DNA of 64,000 nucleotides from Sphingomonas sp. 1F27F7B (GCF_005503355.1 NZ_SCMK01000008.1:124001-188000), one strand, 5' to 3'. Counted from the first letter of the stretch, positions 9,650 through 19,145 are shown. The notes: generated by a model from the letters alone, not told the origin. Program-made: numbers and translations.

Positions 9650-9723
9650 CCGTCATCCTCCCCCCAATTCGGGATGACGGACCTGGTTCCCCGGCGCCGG
9701 CGTCCCACGGCCGCACCGGGGAA
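9650..9723. terminator. Inverted repeats between convergent genes, probable bidirectional terminator
   Basis: Two hairpins lie between the beta-phosphoglucomutase and the converging transporter: CCGTCATCC/GGATGACGG (9650-9658 with 9672-9680) and TTCCCCGG/CCGGGGAA (9687-9694 with 9716-9723). Neither has a clear T-tract. The first resembles a shortened arm of the palindromic repeat family. Confidence 0.4.
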
Positions 9724-9732
9724 TCATCTCCA

Positions 9733-10956
9733 TCAGGCCCTGCGGGTCAGCCGCTCCAGCCGGATCAGCGCCAGCGCGATCAGCGCCAGCGGCACCAGCA
9801 CCAGATAGAAGGCGGTCTGGCCCGAGAAGCGATCGAAGGTAAAGCCGGTGATGAACGACCCGATCGTGCCGCCCAGCGCCGAGAAGATCACCATCAGCCC
9901 GACCATCGCCGCATGCCGCTCGCGGGGCAGCGCGCTCAGCACCACCGAGGAAACGATCGGGTAGATCGGCGCCATGAACACGCCGATCAGCGGGAAGATA
10001 TAGGCCGCGACCGGCGCGTCGAGCCATCCCATGTTCGCGCGCGGCCGCAGCCCCTGGGTGGTCGGCAGGGTGAGCAGCACCAGCACCGCGATCAACGCCA
10101 GGCAGCCGAGCAGCAGCCTGAGCCAGCCGAGCCGCGCCACCAGCCCGCTCGCGCTCAGCCGCCCCACCGCCAGCGCGGCGATGAAGATGCTCGATGCCTG
10201 CACGCTCATCGCGCCGGGCAGGTGCAGCACCTGGTTGTTGAAGGTCGGCAACCAGGTGCCGACGCCCTGTTCGATCAGCACATAGAGGAAGATCGCGGCG
10301 AGGAAGGCGATGGTCGAGGGCAGCACCAGCAGCGCCAGCGCGTCGCGATAGCCGGTGGCCGGTTGCCCCTCCACGGCCTTCGCGGCCCCCTCGTCGAGAT
10401 CGGCGAACCACCAGAGCACCGCCGCCGCCAGCGCGAGCGCCGCGACCACCCGGTAGACGCCCAGCCAGTCATGGCCGGTGGCGTCCTGGCCGATGAACCA
10501 GCCGAACAGCCAGATGCCGGCGAGGATGCCGACCATGAACACGCCCTCGATCAGCGAGGTCAGGCTGGCGTGATGCGCCGGATCGGGGCGGACGAGGCCG
10601 ATCGAGCTGTAGGTGGCCACCTTGGCGATGCCGAAGCACAGGCCGACGAGCACGAAGAACAGCTGCATCGCCCAGAAGCTGTTGGCGAAGGAAATGGCGA
10701 GCGCCCCCGCGGCGACGGCCAGCATCACGCCGATCTGCGCCCGCCGGAAGCCGAAGCGCGGCAAGTTGGTGGCGAAGAGGAAGGAGGCGACCACGACGGA
10801 CAGGTCCTTGCAGGCTTCGAGCGTCGCTGCCTGCGGCTTGGTGACGCCATAGTGCGCGATCGACTGGAGGATCACCGTGCCGACGCTGTTCATCAGCAGC
10901 CCGAGCAGGGCGTAGCTGGTGATCAGGGCGGGTACCGCCCAGGCTGCGCGCTTCAT
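9733..10956 (-). CDS. MFS transporter, probably sugar uptake
   Basis: 407-residue inner-membrane protein with about 12 hydrophobic segments, for example PALITSYALLGLLMNSVGTV, AMQLFFVLVGLCFGIAKV, GVFMVGILAGIWLFGWFIG, IFPLIGVFMAPIYPIVSSVV and TAFYLVLVPLALIALALI. The overall pattern resembles FucP-like sugar permeases. The start at 10956 (MKRAAWAV) follows GAGAGGATCACGG. It lies 69 bp downstream of the GH3 gene on the same strand. An AATGCATTTC palindrome stands about 50 bp before it. It probably imports the mono- or disaccharide released in the periplasm. Substrate is inference from context. Confidence 0.88.
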   Translation of the reverse strand: MKRAAWAVPALITSYALLGLLMNSVGTVILQSIAHYGVTKPQAATLEACKDLSVVVASFLFATNLPRFGFRRAQIGVMLAVAAGALAISFANSFWAMQLFFVLVGLCFGIAKVATYSSIGLVRPDPAHHASLTSLIEGVFMVGILAGIWLFGWFIGQDATGHDWLGVYRVVAALALAAAVLWWFADLDEGAAKAVEGQPATGYRDALALLVLPSTIAFLAAIFLYVLIEQGVGTWLPTFNNQVLHLPGAMSVQASSIFIAALAVGRLSASGLVARLGWLRLLLGCLALIAVLVLLTLPTTQGLRPRANMGWLDAPVAAYIFPLIGVFMAPIYPIVSSVVLSALPRERHAAMVGLMVIFSALGGTIGSFITGFTFDRFSGQTAFYLVLVPLALIALALIRLERLTRRA

Positions 10957-11003
10957 CCGTGATCCTCTCCGTGTCTCTGTCGGCCGCAAGCGAAGCAGAT
11001 CGT

Positions 11004-11015
11004 GCAATGCATTTC
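11004..11015. promoter_or_regulatory. Candidate operator upstream of the MFS gene
   Basis: GCAATGCATTTC is an imperfect palindrome 48 bp before the transporter start. It differs by one base from the perfect palindrome GAAATGCATTTC at 20730, upstream of the second halogenase. The recurrence within one sugar locus suggests a shared regulator. Inference only. Confidence 0.4.
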
Positions 11016-11025
11016 AACGCCTGCT

Positions 11026-13302
11026 TCAAACCGCGTCGAATTGGCTGTGGAGTTCCACGCCGCCGGCATCGACCCACAGGTCGAACGCACCCGGCTCGAC
11101 CCGCCACTGACCGTCCGCGGCGACCAGGGCGAGTTCGGCATGGGGAATGGCGAGCGTCACCACCTTGCGCTCGCCCGGATCGAGGGTGACGCGGGCATGG
11201 GCCTTCATCTGGCGCGCGGGCCTTGTACGGCTGGCAACGCGGTCATGGATGTCGGCGCGCACGAACGCCTCGCCCCGGCGGAGCCCCGCATTGGTGACGG
11301 CGACGCGCAGCTGCACCGCCTCGTCCTTCGCTACCTTCGCCGGCACCTGGAGGTCGGCCAGGGCGAAACGCGTATAGCCCTGCCCGCTCCCGAACGGGAA
11401 CAGCGCCCGATCGGGCGCGTCGCGCCAATGGCTGCGGCCGGGTGCCATCGGATCGGCATCGGGCGCCGGGCGGCCGGTGCCGCGCCGGTCGTACGACCAG
11501 GGCTGCTGCCCGGTCGCCAGCGGGAAGCTCACCGGCAGGCGGCCGGTCGGCTCGTGCACGCCGAACAATATATCGGCCACCGCAGGACCGGTCTGCTCAC
11601 CCAGAAACCAGGTGCACAGCAGCGCCGGCGCATCGCGCACCGCACCCTCCAGCGCCAGCGCCCGGCCATGGCGGAGCAGCACCACTATCGGCGTGCCCGT
11701 CGCTGCCACCGCCTCGGCCAGCGCCTGCTGCGCCGGCGGCACCGTGATCTCGACGCGGCTGTTGCCCTCGCCCGACATGTCGCCCGCCTCACCGATCGCG
11801 AGCAGCACGACATCGGCCGCCCTTGCCGCCGCCACGGCGCGCGCGACACCGCCGGCGAGCGGCTCGTGGATGCCGCTCCCCGCCTCCACTGCCAGCGCGG
11901 CCGGATCGGCCAGCATCGCACGGATGCCGGTGGCAAGGTCGATCCCGTCCTTCGCATCGCCGGCAAAGGACCAGGGGCCGTTGAGGTTCGCCCGGTCGGC
12001 ACCGAACGGGCCGATCAGCGCGATGCGCCTGCCCTTGCGCGGCAGCGGCAACGTATCGCCCCGGTTCCGGAGCAGCACGATCGAGCGGGTCGCCACTTCG
12101 CGGGCCAGCGCCTTGATCGCGGGCGTCGCGGTCCGCGCCTTCTCGGCCCGCGCATCGAGCGAGCGGAAAGGATCGTCGAACAGCCCCAGCGCCTCCTTCA
12201 GCGCCAGCACGCGCCGCACCGCTTCGTCCACCCGCGCCATCGGCACCTTGCCGCTATCGACCAGCGCCGGGAGATATTTGTTGTAGAGGCCGCTCTGCAT
12301 CGAGACGTCGACCCCGGCCAGGATCGCCAGCCGGGCCGCGTCGGCCTCGTCCGCCGCCGCGCCGTGCGCGACGAGTTCGCGGTCCGCGTCATAGTCGGAG
12401 ACGCAGACGCCGGCGAAGCCCAGCTCGCCGCGCAGCATGTCGGTGAGCAGCCAGCGATTGGCAGTAGCGGGCACGCCGTTGAAATCGGTGAACGACGCGA
12501 TCGTCGCCCCCGCCCCGGCACCGAATCCCGCGGCGAAGGGCGGCAGATAGGTTTCGCGCAGCTCGGCCGCGCTCATGTCGACCGCGGCATATTCCATGCC
12601 GCCGCGCACCGCCGAATAGCCGGCGAAATGCTTGGGCGTGGCGAGCAGGCTGTCGGGCCGACGCAGGTCGCTCCCCTGGAGACCTCGAACCCGCGCCCTA
12701 GCCAGCTGGCGGTTGAGCAGCACATCCTCGCCCGCGCCCTCCGCCACGCGGCCCCAGCGCTGGTCGCGCGCCACGTCGACCATCGGCGCGAACGTCCAAT
12801 GCAGCCCGCCCGCGCTCGCTTCCTCGGCCACGGCCCGGGCTGCGCGCTCGGACAGGTCGGGATCGAACGCCGCCGCCTCGGCCAGCGGAATCGGGAAGAT
12901 CGTGCGGCAGCCGTGGATCACATCGGCGGCGAAGACCAGCGGGATGCCGAGCCGGCTCTTCAGCGCCGCCTGCTGCGCGCGCCGCGCGCCGGCCACGCCA
13001 TAGCCGTTGAACAGCATGCCCACCCGGCCGGCGCGGATATCGGCGAGCATCGCATCGGCGCCGCGCGGATCGACCACCGGATTGAACACCGCTCCCACCG
13101 GCCGGATCTCGTCGTTGAAGCAGCTGAGCTGGCCCGCCTTCTCCTCGATCGTCATCCGCGCAACCAGCGCATCGATCCGCGGCGATGCCGCGCGCGCCGC
13201 GCCGGCAAGCATGCCGAGCATCGCCACCTGGGCCGAGCCCGCCAGCAGCGCCCGCCGGGCGATTCGCACGCCTGCCTCGCCCGCTGCCGCTTTCCGTGTC
13301 AA
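11026..13302 (-). CDS. Exported GH3 beta-glucosidase
   Basis: 758-residue GH3 glycosidase. A twin-arginine-like leader (RIARRALLAGSAQVAMLGML, ending AARAA) is followed by the (beta/alpha)8 domain with MTIEEKAGQLSCF, KSRLGIPLVFAADVIHG, TPKHFAGYSAVRGG and GVCVSDYDA, where the Asp is the expected nucleophile. Then come the alpha/beta sandwich (IALIGPFGADRANLNGPWSF) and a C-terminal fibronectin-III-like domain from FPFGSGQGYTRF onward. The start is a TTG at 13302 after GGGAGAGAGA; upstream in-frame codons extend into the promoter. It hydrolyses terminal beta-glucosides in the periplasm, by family. It is divergent from the second TBDR and upstream of the MFS gene, consistent with an import chain. 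Confidence 0.93.
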   Translation of the reverse strand: MTRKAAAGEAGVRIARRALLAGSAQVAMLGMLAGAARAASPRIDALVARMTIEEKAGQLSCFNDEIRPVGAVFNPVVDPRGADAMLADIRAGRVGMLFNGYGVAGARRAQQAALKSRLGIPLVFAADVIHGCRTIFPIPLAEAAAFDPDLSERAARAVAEEASAGGLHWTFAPMVDVARDQRWGRVAEGAGEDVLLNRQLARARVRGLQGSDLRRPDSLLATPKHFAGYSAVRGGMEYAAVDMSAAELRETYLPPFAAGFGAGAGATIASFTDFNGVPATANRWLLTDMLRGELGFAGVCVSDYDADRELVAHGAAADEADAARLAILAGVDVSMQSGLYNKYLPALVDSGKVPMARVDEAVRRVLALKEALGLFDDPFRSLDARAEKARTATPAIKALAREVATRSIVLLRNRGDTLPLPRKGRRIALIGPFGADRANLNGPWSFAGDAKDGIDLATGIRAMLADPAALAVEAGSGIHEPLAGGVARAVAAARAADVVLLAIGEAGDMSGEGNSRVEITVPPAQQALAEAVAATGTPIVVLLRHGRALALEGAVRDAPALLCTWFLGEQTGPAVADILFGVHEPTGRLPVSFPLATGQQPWSYDRRGTGRPAPDADPMAPGRSHWRDAPDRALFPFGSGQGYTRFALADLQVPAKVAKDEAVQLRVAVTNAGLRRGEAFVRADIHDRVASRTRPARQMKAHARVTLDPGERKVVTLAIPHAELALVAADGQWRVEPGAFDLWVDAGGVELHSQFDAV

Positions 13303-13414
13303 AATCTCTCTCCCGCGTAACGCAGCGTTGCGACGAAGCCCGCCGAAATCCGTTGGTTTCGGAACCTGTTGCACCAGCGCACCACTGGTTGGCAAATTCC
13401 ACGTGACAGTTGCA

Positions 13415-13426
13415 GAAAACGATTTC
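13415..13426. promoter_or_regulatory. Candidate LacI-family operator between GH3 and TBDR
   Basis: GAAAACGATTTC lies in the divergent 202-bp gap, 90 bp before the TBDR start and 113 bp before the GH3 start. It matches the site before GH65 at 11 of 12 positions. It could control both directions. Confidence 0.5.
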
Positions 13427-13504
13427 ATTATACCCCTGTCGGGACTAGTCGAGCGGGATCAACCCGCCGGATGGTCCGGCGATAACTTCGGTTGGGGAGG
13501 ATAT

Positions 13505-16033
13505 ATGTTGTTTTCCGCTCGCGCTGGCGTTCGCGTCGCGCTTCTGGCCAGTGCTGCGCTGCTGCCGCTTGCCGCTCAGGCGCAGACCACGTCGCCGGAC
13601 ACGACGGCCACTGCCGCGCAGGACGACGCCGCCGATGAGGGCCAGATCATCGTCACCGGCCAGACCACGCCCAATCGTCCGCTCATCACTGCCTCGGCCG
13701 ACATCACGCTCGCCAATCGCGAGCTGATCGACCAGAAGGCCCCGCGCTCGACCGCCGACCTGCTCGAGATGGTCCCGGGCATCTTCGTCGAGGCGACTGC
13801 CGGCCAGATCTCGAACAACTATTCCGTCCGCGGTCTCCAGGGCGGCGGCCAGCGCTTCGTCCAGCTCGAAGAGGACGGCATGCCGATCCTTTATGGCGGC
13901 GGCGGCGCCGACTTCTTCTTCGACCAGGATCTGACCATCGATCGCCTCGAAGCGGTCAAGGGCGGTTCGTCGGGCGTGCTCACCGTCAACGGCGCGGGCG
14001 CGACGATCAACTTCGTCTCGAAGAACCCGAACCACGAGAAGGCCGAGGGCATGGCCCGCTTCACCGGCTATAATTATGGCCTGAAGCGCGGCGATTTCTA
14101 TTATTCGCAGCCGATCACCGACAAGCTCGCCTTCAACATCGGCGGCTATTTCCAGTCGAGCCCGGGCGTCCGCAAGAACCCGTTCGACTATCAGGGCTGG
14201 CGCCTGAAGGGCGCGCTCGAGTACAAGTTCGATGACGGCGGCTATATCCGCCTGTCGGGCAAGGGCGGCAATGTCGAGAACGCCTATTACGCCGATCAGC
14301 CCTATCGCTTCCAGAACGGCAAGCCGGCCGGCATCCCCAGCCTCGACACCCAGTTCGGCAATGTCGGCGGCGACGCCTTCGCGAACATCGCCGTGCCGGT
14401 CTCGACCTTCGCGCATTCGAGCGGCTATCGCGACTTCAAGTATCGCGACGGCGTGGTCGCCAAGACCTGGCAGGCCCGCCTCGACTTCGAGAAGCCCGTC
14501 AGCGACTCGTTCACGCTGTTCGGCCATGGCCGCTACCTGGACTATTCGTACGACTTCAACGGCCTGTTCCCGGGCTCGGGCACCGGCAATGCCGGCCTGA
14601 CCAGCGCAGTCAACTATCTGACGCCGGGTAACAATTCGCCGATCAACTCGCTGCTGACCGCCGGCCAGGCCGCCTTCCCGACCACCGTGCGCTTCGGCAT
14701 CAAGAACCTGCGCACCGGCCAGGTGATCGGCTCGAACCAGACGGCGCTGCTCAACGCGCTGAACGGCAACGGCTTCCTGCAGCGCACCACGCTCAACCAC
14801 GACGCCATCGACGCCTATGACTTCGGCATGAACGTCGGCGGCCGCTGGAGCTTCGAGAGCGGCAGCTTCAAGAACTCGCTGACCGCGGGCGTGATGTACT
14901 ACAACACCAAGCGCAACCAGGACCAGTCGGCGACCGCCAGCGTGGTCAACGACGTGCGCACCAACAGCGACATCTACGACATCGTCGCGCTCAACGCGAA
15001 CAACCAGGTCATCGGCACGCTCTCCGACAACGGCCTGGTCTCCTATGGCGACTGGGGCGCGGGCATCCGCAGCCGCAAGGACTCGAGCCTCTCGCTCTAT
15101 GTGAACGACGAGTTCTCGATCGGCGACCTGCACATCGACGCCGGCGTGCGCTGGGAGCATGACAGCGCGACTGCGTGGGACGGCAACCAGGCGGCGGTCA
15201 ACCAGCCGGTTCCGGCCGGTACCGCGGGCGTGCTGACCAATGTCGGCTCGACCTGGGACGGCACCTATACGGTGCGCAAGGCGAACAAGAAGGCGGTGGC
15301 CTATACCGTCGGCGCGAACTATCTGATCACGCCGAACTTCTCGATCTATGCCCGCTACGCCAACGGCTTCCAGATGAACAACGTCGATCCCATCACCGGG
15401 ATCGAGCTGTACGAAGCCGGCGTGCGCTACCAGCATGGCCGCCTGTTCTCGGGCTCGGCGACGGTGTTCCGCACCAACTTCCGCAACCAGAACTACAACT
15501 TCGCCGATCCGATCAACCCGTCGCAGCAGAGCAACATCAACGCCGATCTGCGCACCAACGGCATCGAGCTCAACCTGAACGTCCGTCCGGTCGACTATTT
15601 CTCGATCGACTTCCAGGGCGTGTTCCAGGATCCGAAGCTGGTGAACCTGGCGATCAACGGCGCGAACCAGCAGGGCTTCGAGGGCAATCGCCCCGAGCGC
15701 ACCCCGGCCCGGCTGTTCACGGTCACGCCGACCTTCAAGCTGCCCAACGGCCTTGGCGAGGTCTATGGCCGCTACAAGTATATCGGCAAGATCTATGCCG
15801 ACGCCGGCAACGGCGTGGCCCTGCCGAGCTATGGCGTGACCAGCGTGGGCGCCTCGTTCAACCTCAGCAAGCAGCTGCAGGTGAGCGTGAACGCCGACAA
15901 CATCTTCAACGTCATCGGCCTGACCGAGGGCAATCCGCGCCAAGGCCAGACGCAGGCGATCACCAACGGCTATTTCTATGCCCGCGGCATCGTCGGCGCC
16001 ACCTATGGCGGCACGGTCACGTTCAAGTTCTGA
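13505..16033 (+). CDS. TonB-dependent outer-membrane receptor
   Basis: 842-residue TBDR. A signal peptide ends at PLAAQAQ, then DEGQIIVTGQT as TonB-box region, a plug with STADLLEMVPGIFVE, NNYSVRGLQGGGQRF and VKGGSSGVLTVNGAGATINFV, and a barrel ending TVTFKF. The ATG at 13505 follows TTGGGGAGGATAT. A predicted exported glycosidase follows 86 bp downstream, and an exported beta-glucosidase is divergent. The likely role is uptake of an oligosaccharide across the outer membrane. The plug resembles FecA/CirA-like receptors, so an iron chelate is a weaker alternative. Confidence 0.92.
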   Translation: MLFSARAGVRVALLASAALLPLAAQAQTTSPDTTATAAQDDAADEGQIIVTGQTTPNRPLITASADITLANRELIDQKAPRSTADLLEMVPGIFVEATAGQISNNYSVRGLQGGGQRFVQLEEDGMPILYGGGGADFFFDQDLTIDRLEAVKGGSSGVLTVNGAGATINFVSKNPNHEKAEGMARFTGYNYGLKRGDFYYSQPITDKLAFNIGGYFQSSPGVRKNPFDYQGWRLKGALEYKFDDGGYIRLSGKGGNVENAYYADQPYRFQNGKPAGIPSLDTQFGNVGGDAFANIAVPVSTFAHSSGYRDFKYRDGVVAKTWQARLDFEKPVSDSFTLFGHGRYLDYSYDFNGLFPGSGTGNAGLTSAVNYLTPGNNSPINSLLTAGQAAFPTTVRFGIKNLRTGQVIGSNQTALLNALNGNGFLQRTTLNHDAIDAYDFGMNVGGRWSFESGSFKNSLTAGVMYYNTKRNQDQSATASVVNDVRTNSDIYDIVALNANNQVIGTLSDNGLVSYGDWGAGIRSRKDSSLSLYVNDEFSIGDLHIDAGVRWEHDSATAWDGNQAAVNQPVPAGTAGVLTNVGSTWDGTYTVRKANKKAVAYTVGANYLITPNFSIYARYANGFQMNNVDPITGIELYEAGVRYQHGRLFSGSATVFRTNFRNQNYNFADPINPSQQSNINADLRTNGIELNLNVRPVDYFSIDFQGVFQDPKLVNLAINGANQQGFEGNRPERTPARLFTVTPTFKLPNGLGEVYGRYKYIGKIYADAGNGVALPSYGVTSVGASFNLSKQLQVSVNADNIFNVIGLTEGNPRQGQTQAITNGYFYARGIVGATYGGTVTFKF

Positions 16034-16119
16034 TACCCCGCGAGGGTCGCAAAACGGGGGCGCGGCAACTGAGAGGTTCGCCGCGCCTTTCCGTATCTGG
16101 AAACAAGAGGAGGAAGCGG

Positions 16120-18198
16120 ATGCGAGGTTCGATGCGGTTGATGCTGGCGGGCGGGCTGTTGCTCGCGGGCATCGGCATGGGCACGACGGCCATGGCGCAG
16201 CAGCGCGGAGCCAAGGCGCCCGAGCTGGCCTACAGCCTGACCGAGGGGCAGAATCTCAATGCCTTTGTCCGCGACGGCAAGGTCGCGGCACACCTGCTGC
16301 TGCGCAACGGCAGCGATCCGCGCATCCTGGTCGCCTTCCCGGCCGGCAACAGCGGCGTCGGCCTGTGGTTCGCGCCGCTCGCCCGCCCCGCCACCTGGCG
16401 GCTTGACCAGGCGCCGCGTCCGGTGACCTTCGCCGATGCCAAGGGCCGCCCACTCCACGGCATCGAAAGCATCGCGACGATCGACGCCCCCCGCCTCGCC
16501 CCCAAGCAGGCGGTGCTCTCCAATGTCCGCTTCCTGCGCGATTACCAGTCGGTCAGCCGCTTCCCCGCCGAAGTGGCCGCGCCGATGCGCGTCGAGGGCA
16601 ATCGCATCCTCTATGCCCGCGACCGCGTCGACGGCGCGCCGGGCTACAGCCTGGAGATCCAGGTGCTGGGCGGGCGGATCGACAAGGGCGAGATCGTCGC
16701 CGGCGCCGATGGCCGCATCCGCCTGCGCATCGTCGCGGCGACGGGCGACACGCCGCTGACCGGCCTGAGCAAAGCCGAATTGCTCAATGCCGGGGCCGCG
16801 GCCGATCCCGCCGCGCGCAATGCCCTTGCCTTTCTCAGCTATCGCGAGAAGTTCCTCGCCGGCTCGTGGCGTTTCGATACCTATTTCGGCCGCGACACGC
16901 TGATGTCGGTCCGGCTGTTGATGCCGGCGCTCAGGGGCGCGGCGGTCGAGGCCGGGCTCGGCGCGGTGCTCGCCCGCCTCGATGACAAGGGCGACGTCGC
17001 GCACGAAGAGGGGCTGTCCGAATTCGCGCTGGTCGATCACCAGCAGCATGGCCAGGGCGGGGGCGACACGCCGACGCTCGATTATGCGATGATCGACGAT
17101 GATTACATGCTCGCGCCCGTGGCCGCGGAATATCTGCTGGATCCGGCCAACCGCGCCGCCGCGCAGCGCTTCCTGGCGGGCGAGGTGCCGAGCGTGGCGC
17201 ATCCGGGCACCGCCCAGCCCGCCGGTGCGCTGCTGGTGCGCAACCTGCGCTTCGTGCTCGAGCATGCCGCACCCTTTGCGGACGATCCGCGCTGGGACAA
17301 GCTGGTCGCGGTCAAGGCTGGGCGCCTGACCGGCGAATGGCGCGACAGCGAGGAAGGGCTCGGCCGCGGCCGCTATCCCTATGACGTCAATGCCATCCTC
17401 GTCCCCGCCGCACTGGAAGCCGCCGACAAGCTGCTGCGCGCCGGGCTGCTGGATCGCTATCTGATGCCGGCGGATCGCACGGCGCTTGCCCGTGCCCATG
17501 CCATGGCCGCGACCTGGCGCGGCAAGGCGCCCGGGCTGTTCGCCGTCGAGACTCCGGCCGCCCAGGCCGCCACGCAAGTGCGCGACTATGCCGCCCGCGT
17601 CGGCGTGCCCGCCGCGCCGGCGCTCGCCGCGCTCAAGGGCCAGGCGCTGCGCTATCACGCGATCGCGCTCGACGATCATGGCAAGCCGGTGCCGATCATC
17701 AATTCGGACGAAGGCTTCGCGCTGCTGTTCGGCCATCCCGATCCGGCTGACCTCCAGGCCTATGTCGGCGCGCTGGCGCGGCCCTTCCCGGCCGGGCTGA
17801 TGACCGATATCGGCCTGCTCGTCGCCAATCCGGCGCTGGCCAGCACCGAAGTGCAGGACCGCTTCACCCCCGCCGCCTATCATGGCGCGGTGGTGTGGTC
17901 ATGGCAGCAGGCGCTGTTCGCCGCCGGCCTGGAACGCCAGCTGACCCGCACCGACCTGCCCCCCGCCACCCGCGCGGTGCTGAAGGATGCGCAGGCCAAG
18001 CTCTGGCGGGCGATCCAGGCGACGCGGGCGACGCAGAGTTCGGAGCTCTGGTCCTGGGCCTTCGAAAATGGCCGCTACAAGGTCGTCGCCTTCGGCGCGG
18101 GCAAGGCGGACGTCGACGAGTCCAATGCCGCGCAGCTCTGGAGCACCGTCTATCTCGCGGTGCAGCCGCCCAAGGCTCCCGCGCGGAAGAAGCGCTGA
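16120..18198 (+). CDS. Predicted exported (alpha/alpha)6-barrel glycosidase, family unassigned
   Basis: 692-residue protein with a signal peptide (MRLMLAGGLLLAGIGMGTTAMAQ). The N-terminal ~250 residues look like a beta-sandwich. The rest is helix-rich with SWRFDTYFGRDTLMSVRLLMPAL, a segment typical of glycogen-debranching and related six-hairpin glycosidases, then HEEGLSEFALVDHQQHGQG, GRYPYDVNAILVPAALEA and AAYHGAVVWSWQQALF. Several Asp/Glu in these motifs could be catalytic, but I cannot assign a GH family. The start follows AAGAGGAGGAAGCGG. It lies 86 bp after the TBDR and is probably cotranscribed, so it likely trims the imported or surface glycan. Confidence 0.7.
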   Translation: MRGSMRLMLAGGLLLAGIGMGTTAMAQQRGAKAPELAYSLTEGQNLNAFVRDGKVAAHLLLRNGSDPRILVAFPAGNSGVGLWFAPLARPATWRLDQAPRPVTFADAKGRPLHGIESIATIDAPRLAPKQAVLSNVRFLRDYQSVSRFPAEVAAPMRVEGNRILYARDRVDGAPGYSLEIQVLGGRIDKGEIVAGADGRIRLRIVAATGDTPLTGLSKAELLNAGAAADPAARNALAFLSYREKFLAGSWRFDTYFGRDTLMSVRLLMPALRGAAVEAGLGAVLARLDDKGDVAHEEGLSEFALVDHQQHGQGGGDTPTLDYAMIDDDYMLAPVAAEYLLDPANRAAAQRFLAGEVPSVAHPGTAQPAGALLVRNLRFVLEHAAPFADDPRWDKLVAVKAGRLTGEWRDSEEGLGRGRYPYDVNAILVPAALEAADKLLRAGLLDRYLMPADRTALARAHAMAATWRGKAPGLFAVETPAAQAATQVRDYAARVGVPAAPALAALKGQALRYHAIALDDHGKPVPIINSDEGFALLFGHPDPADLQAYVGALARPFPAGLMTDIGLLVANPALASTEVQDRFTPAAYHGAVVWSWQQALFAAGLERQLTRTDLPPATRAVLKDAQAKLWRAIQATRATQSSELWSWAFENGRYKVVAFGAGKADVDESNAAQLWSTVYLAVQPPKAPARKKR

Positions 18199-18313
18199 GC
18201 TAATCCAACACCCCACCTCGGCCCGTCATCCCTCCCCGGGGTGGCGGGCGATTTTTTGGGTGCCGCCCGCCTTCCCCTTGGGCACTTGTTCCCTTCAGGC
18301 AAATATCCCGCTT

Positions 18314-18449
18314 CGTCATCCCCACGCAGGCGGGGATCCAGGGCCAAGCACGGAGCCGGCGTGGCAGGCCCCGTCCTCTCCGAACGATGTTCGCGCGGTG
18401 GTTCCGATATGCCGTGCTACCCTGGATCCCCGCCTGCGCGGGGATGACG
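18314..18449. repeat. Palindromic intergenic repeat, copy 2 (long form)
   Basis: Inverted arms at 18314-18341 (CGTCATCCCCACGCAGGCGG and on) and 18422-18449 enclose about 80 bp. The interior, read on the minus strand, contains ATATCGGAACCACCGCGCGA, nearly identical to the interior of copy 3 at 52797 read on the plus strand. The flanking stretch from 18199 to 18473 shows no gene. Confidence 0.85.
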
Positions 18450-18473
18450 GGGTTCGTTGAATGAATCCTGACC

Positions 18474-19145
18474 CTAGGCAGCCGACAGAAACGCCGTCAC
18501 CGTCAGCCGTCCGGCCGCCGGATCGCTGTCCAGCGCTGCCCCCGACGGTATCGCGCCGCTGTGGAGCAGCGCGCTGCGATAGATCACCGCGCGATTGTAC
18601 CGCGCCTCGACATGCGCGATCCGCTCGAACAGCTTCGTGTCGCCGAACGGATAGGCCGCGGCCGGGGGATCGGCGCGCAGCTCGGCGTTGAGCGTGGCGA
18701 GATAGCCGGCCGAACGCGCCGCATCGATCGTCTCGAAGCCGGTCGCGCGGTGACGGAAGAAGCCGGTGCCGTCGCCGCCGTCCGGCGCCAGATAGTGCAC
18801 CAGCGCGATCCGGCCGGGCTCCACCGCGTCGACATGCGGCAGCCGCTGCTCGATCCCGAGCTCGTCCGGCGGCGTGGTCACGATCGAGAAGCTGGCATCG
18901 AGCAGCTCGACACCGGACGCCCCCAGCACTTCGCGCAGCACCGGCACCAGCGCCGGCCGCACCCTGGCGAAATAATCGGCCGGCAGGGCCGCGCGGATGC
19001 CCGGATAGTGATGCCGCCCCGGCTCGAATACGGCCATCGCCGCCGCGGCGCGCAGTCCGTCCGGATCCGGGTGGAAGCCATCGACGATCGCGATCGGCTG
19101 GCCCTCCCGGCCGATCCGCCGGGCGACGATGTCGGGCCGGCTCAC
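18474..19145 (-). CDS. DUF6445-like protein partnered with the halogenase
   Basis: 223-residue cytoplasmic protein without signal or membrane segments. Motifs are VDGFHPDPDGLRAAA near the N-terminus, ALVHYLAPDGGDGTGFFRHR, and EARYNRAVIYRSALLHSG near the C-terminus. The spacing of His, Asp and Arg suggests a double-stranded beta-helix oxygenase-like fold, but this is inference. The assignment to DUF6445 rests on recall of a family found next to tryptophan halogenases. Its ATG overlaps the halogenase stop by four bases (ATGA), so the two are translationally coupled and probably act on the same molecule. Confidence 0.65.
   Translation of the reverse strand: MSRPDIVARRIGREGQPIAIVDGFHPDPDGLRAAAAMAVFEPGRHHYPGIRAALPADYFARVRPALVPVLREVLGASGVELLDASFSIVTTPPDELGIEQRLPHVDAVEPGRIALVHYLAPDGGDGTGFFRHRATGFETIDAARSAGYLATLNAELRADPPAAAYPFGDTKLFERIAHVEARYNRAVIYRSALLHSGAIPSGAALDSDPAAGRLTVTAFLSAA

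Noticed and set aside
11026..13302. A plus-strand open frame of about 770 codons
   Set aside because: It is the antisense of the GH3 gene; the minus strand shows clear GH3 motifs in order.
13505..15943. A minus-strand open frame of about 830 codons
   Set aside because: It is antisense to the second TBDR, whose plug and barrel motifs and ribosome-binding site are clear.
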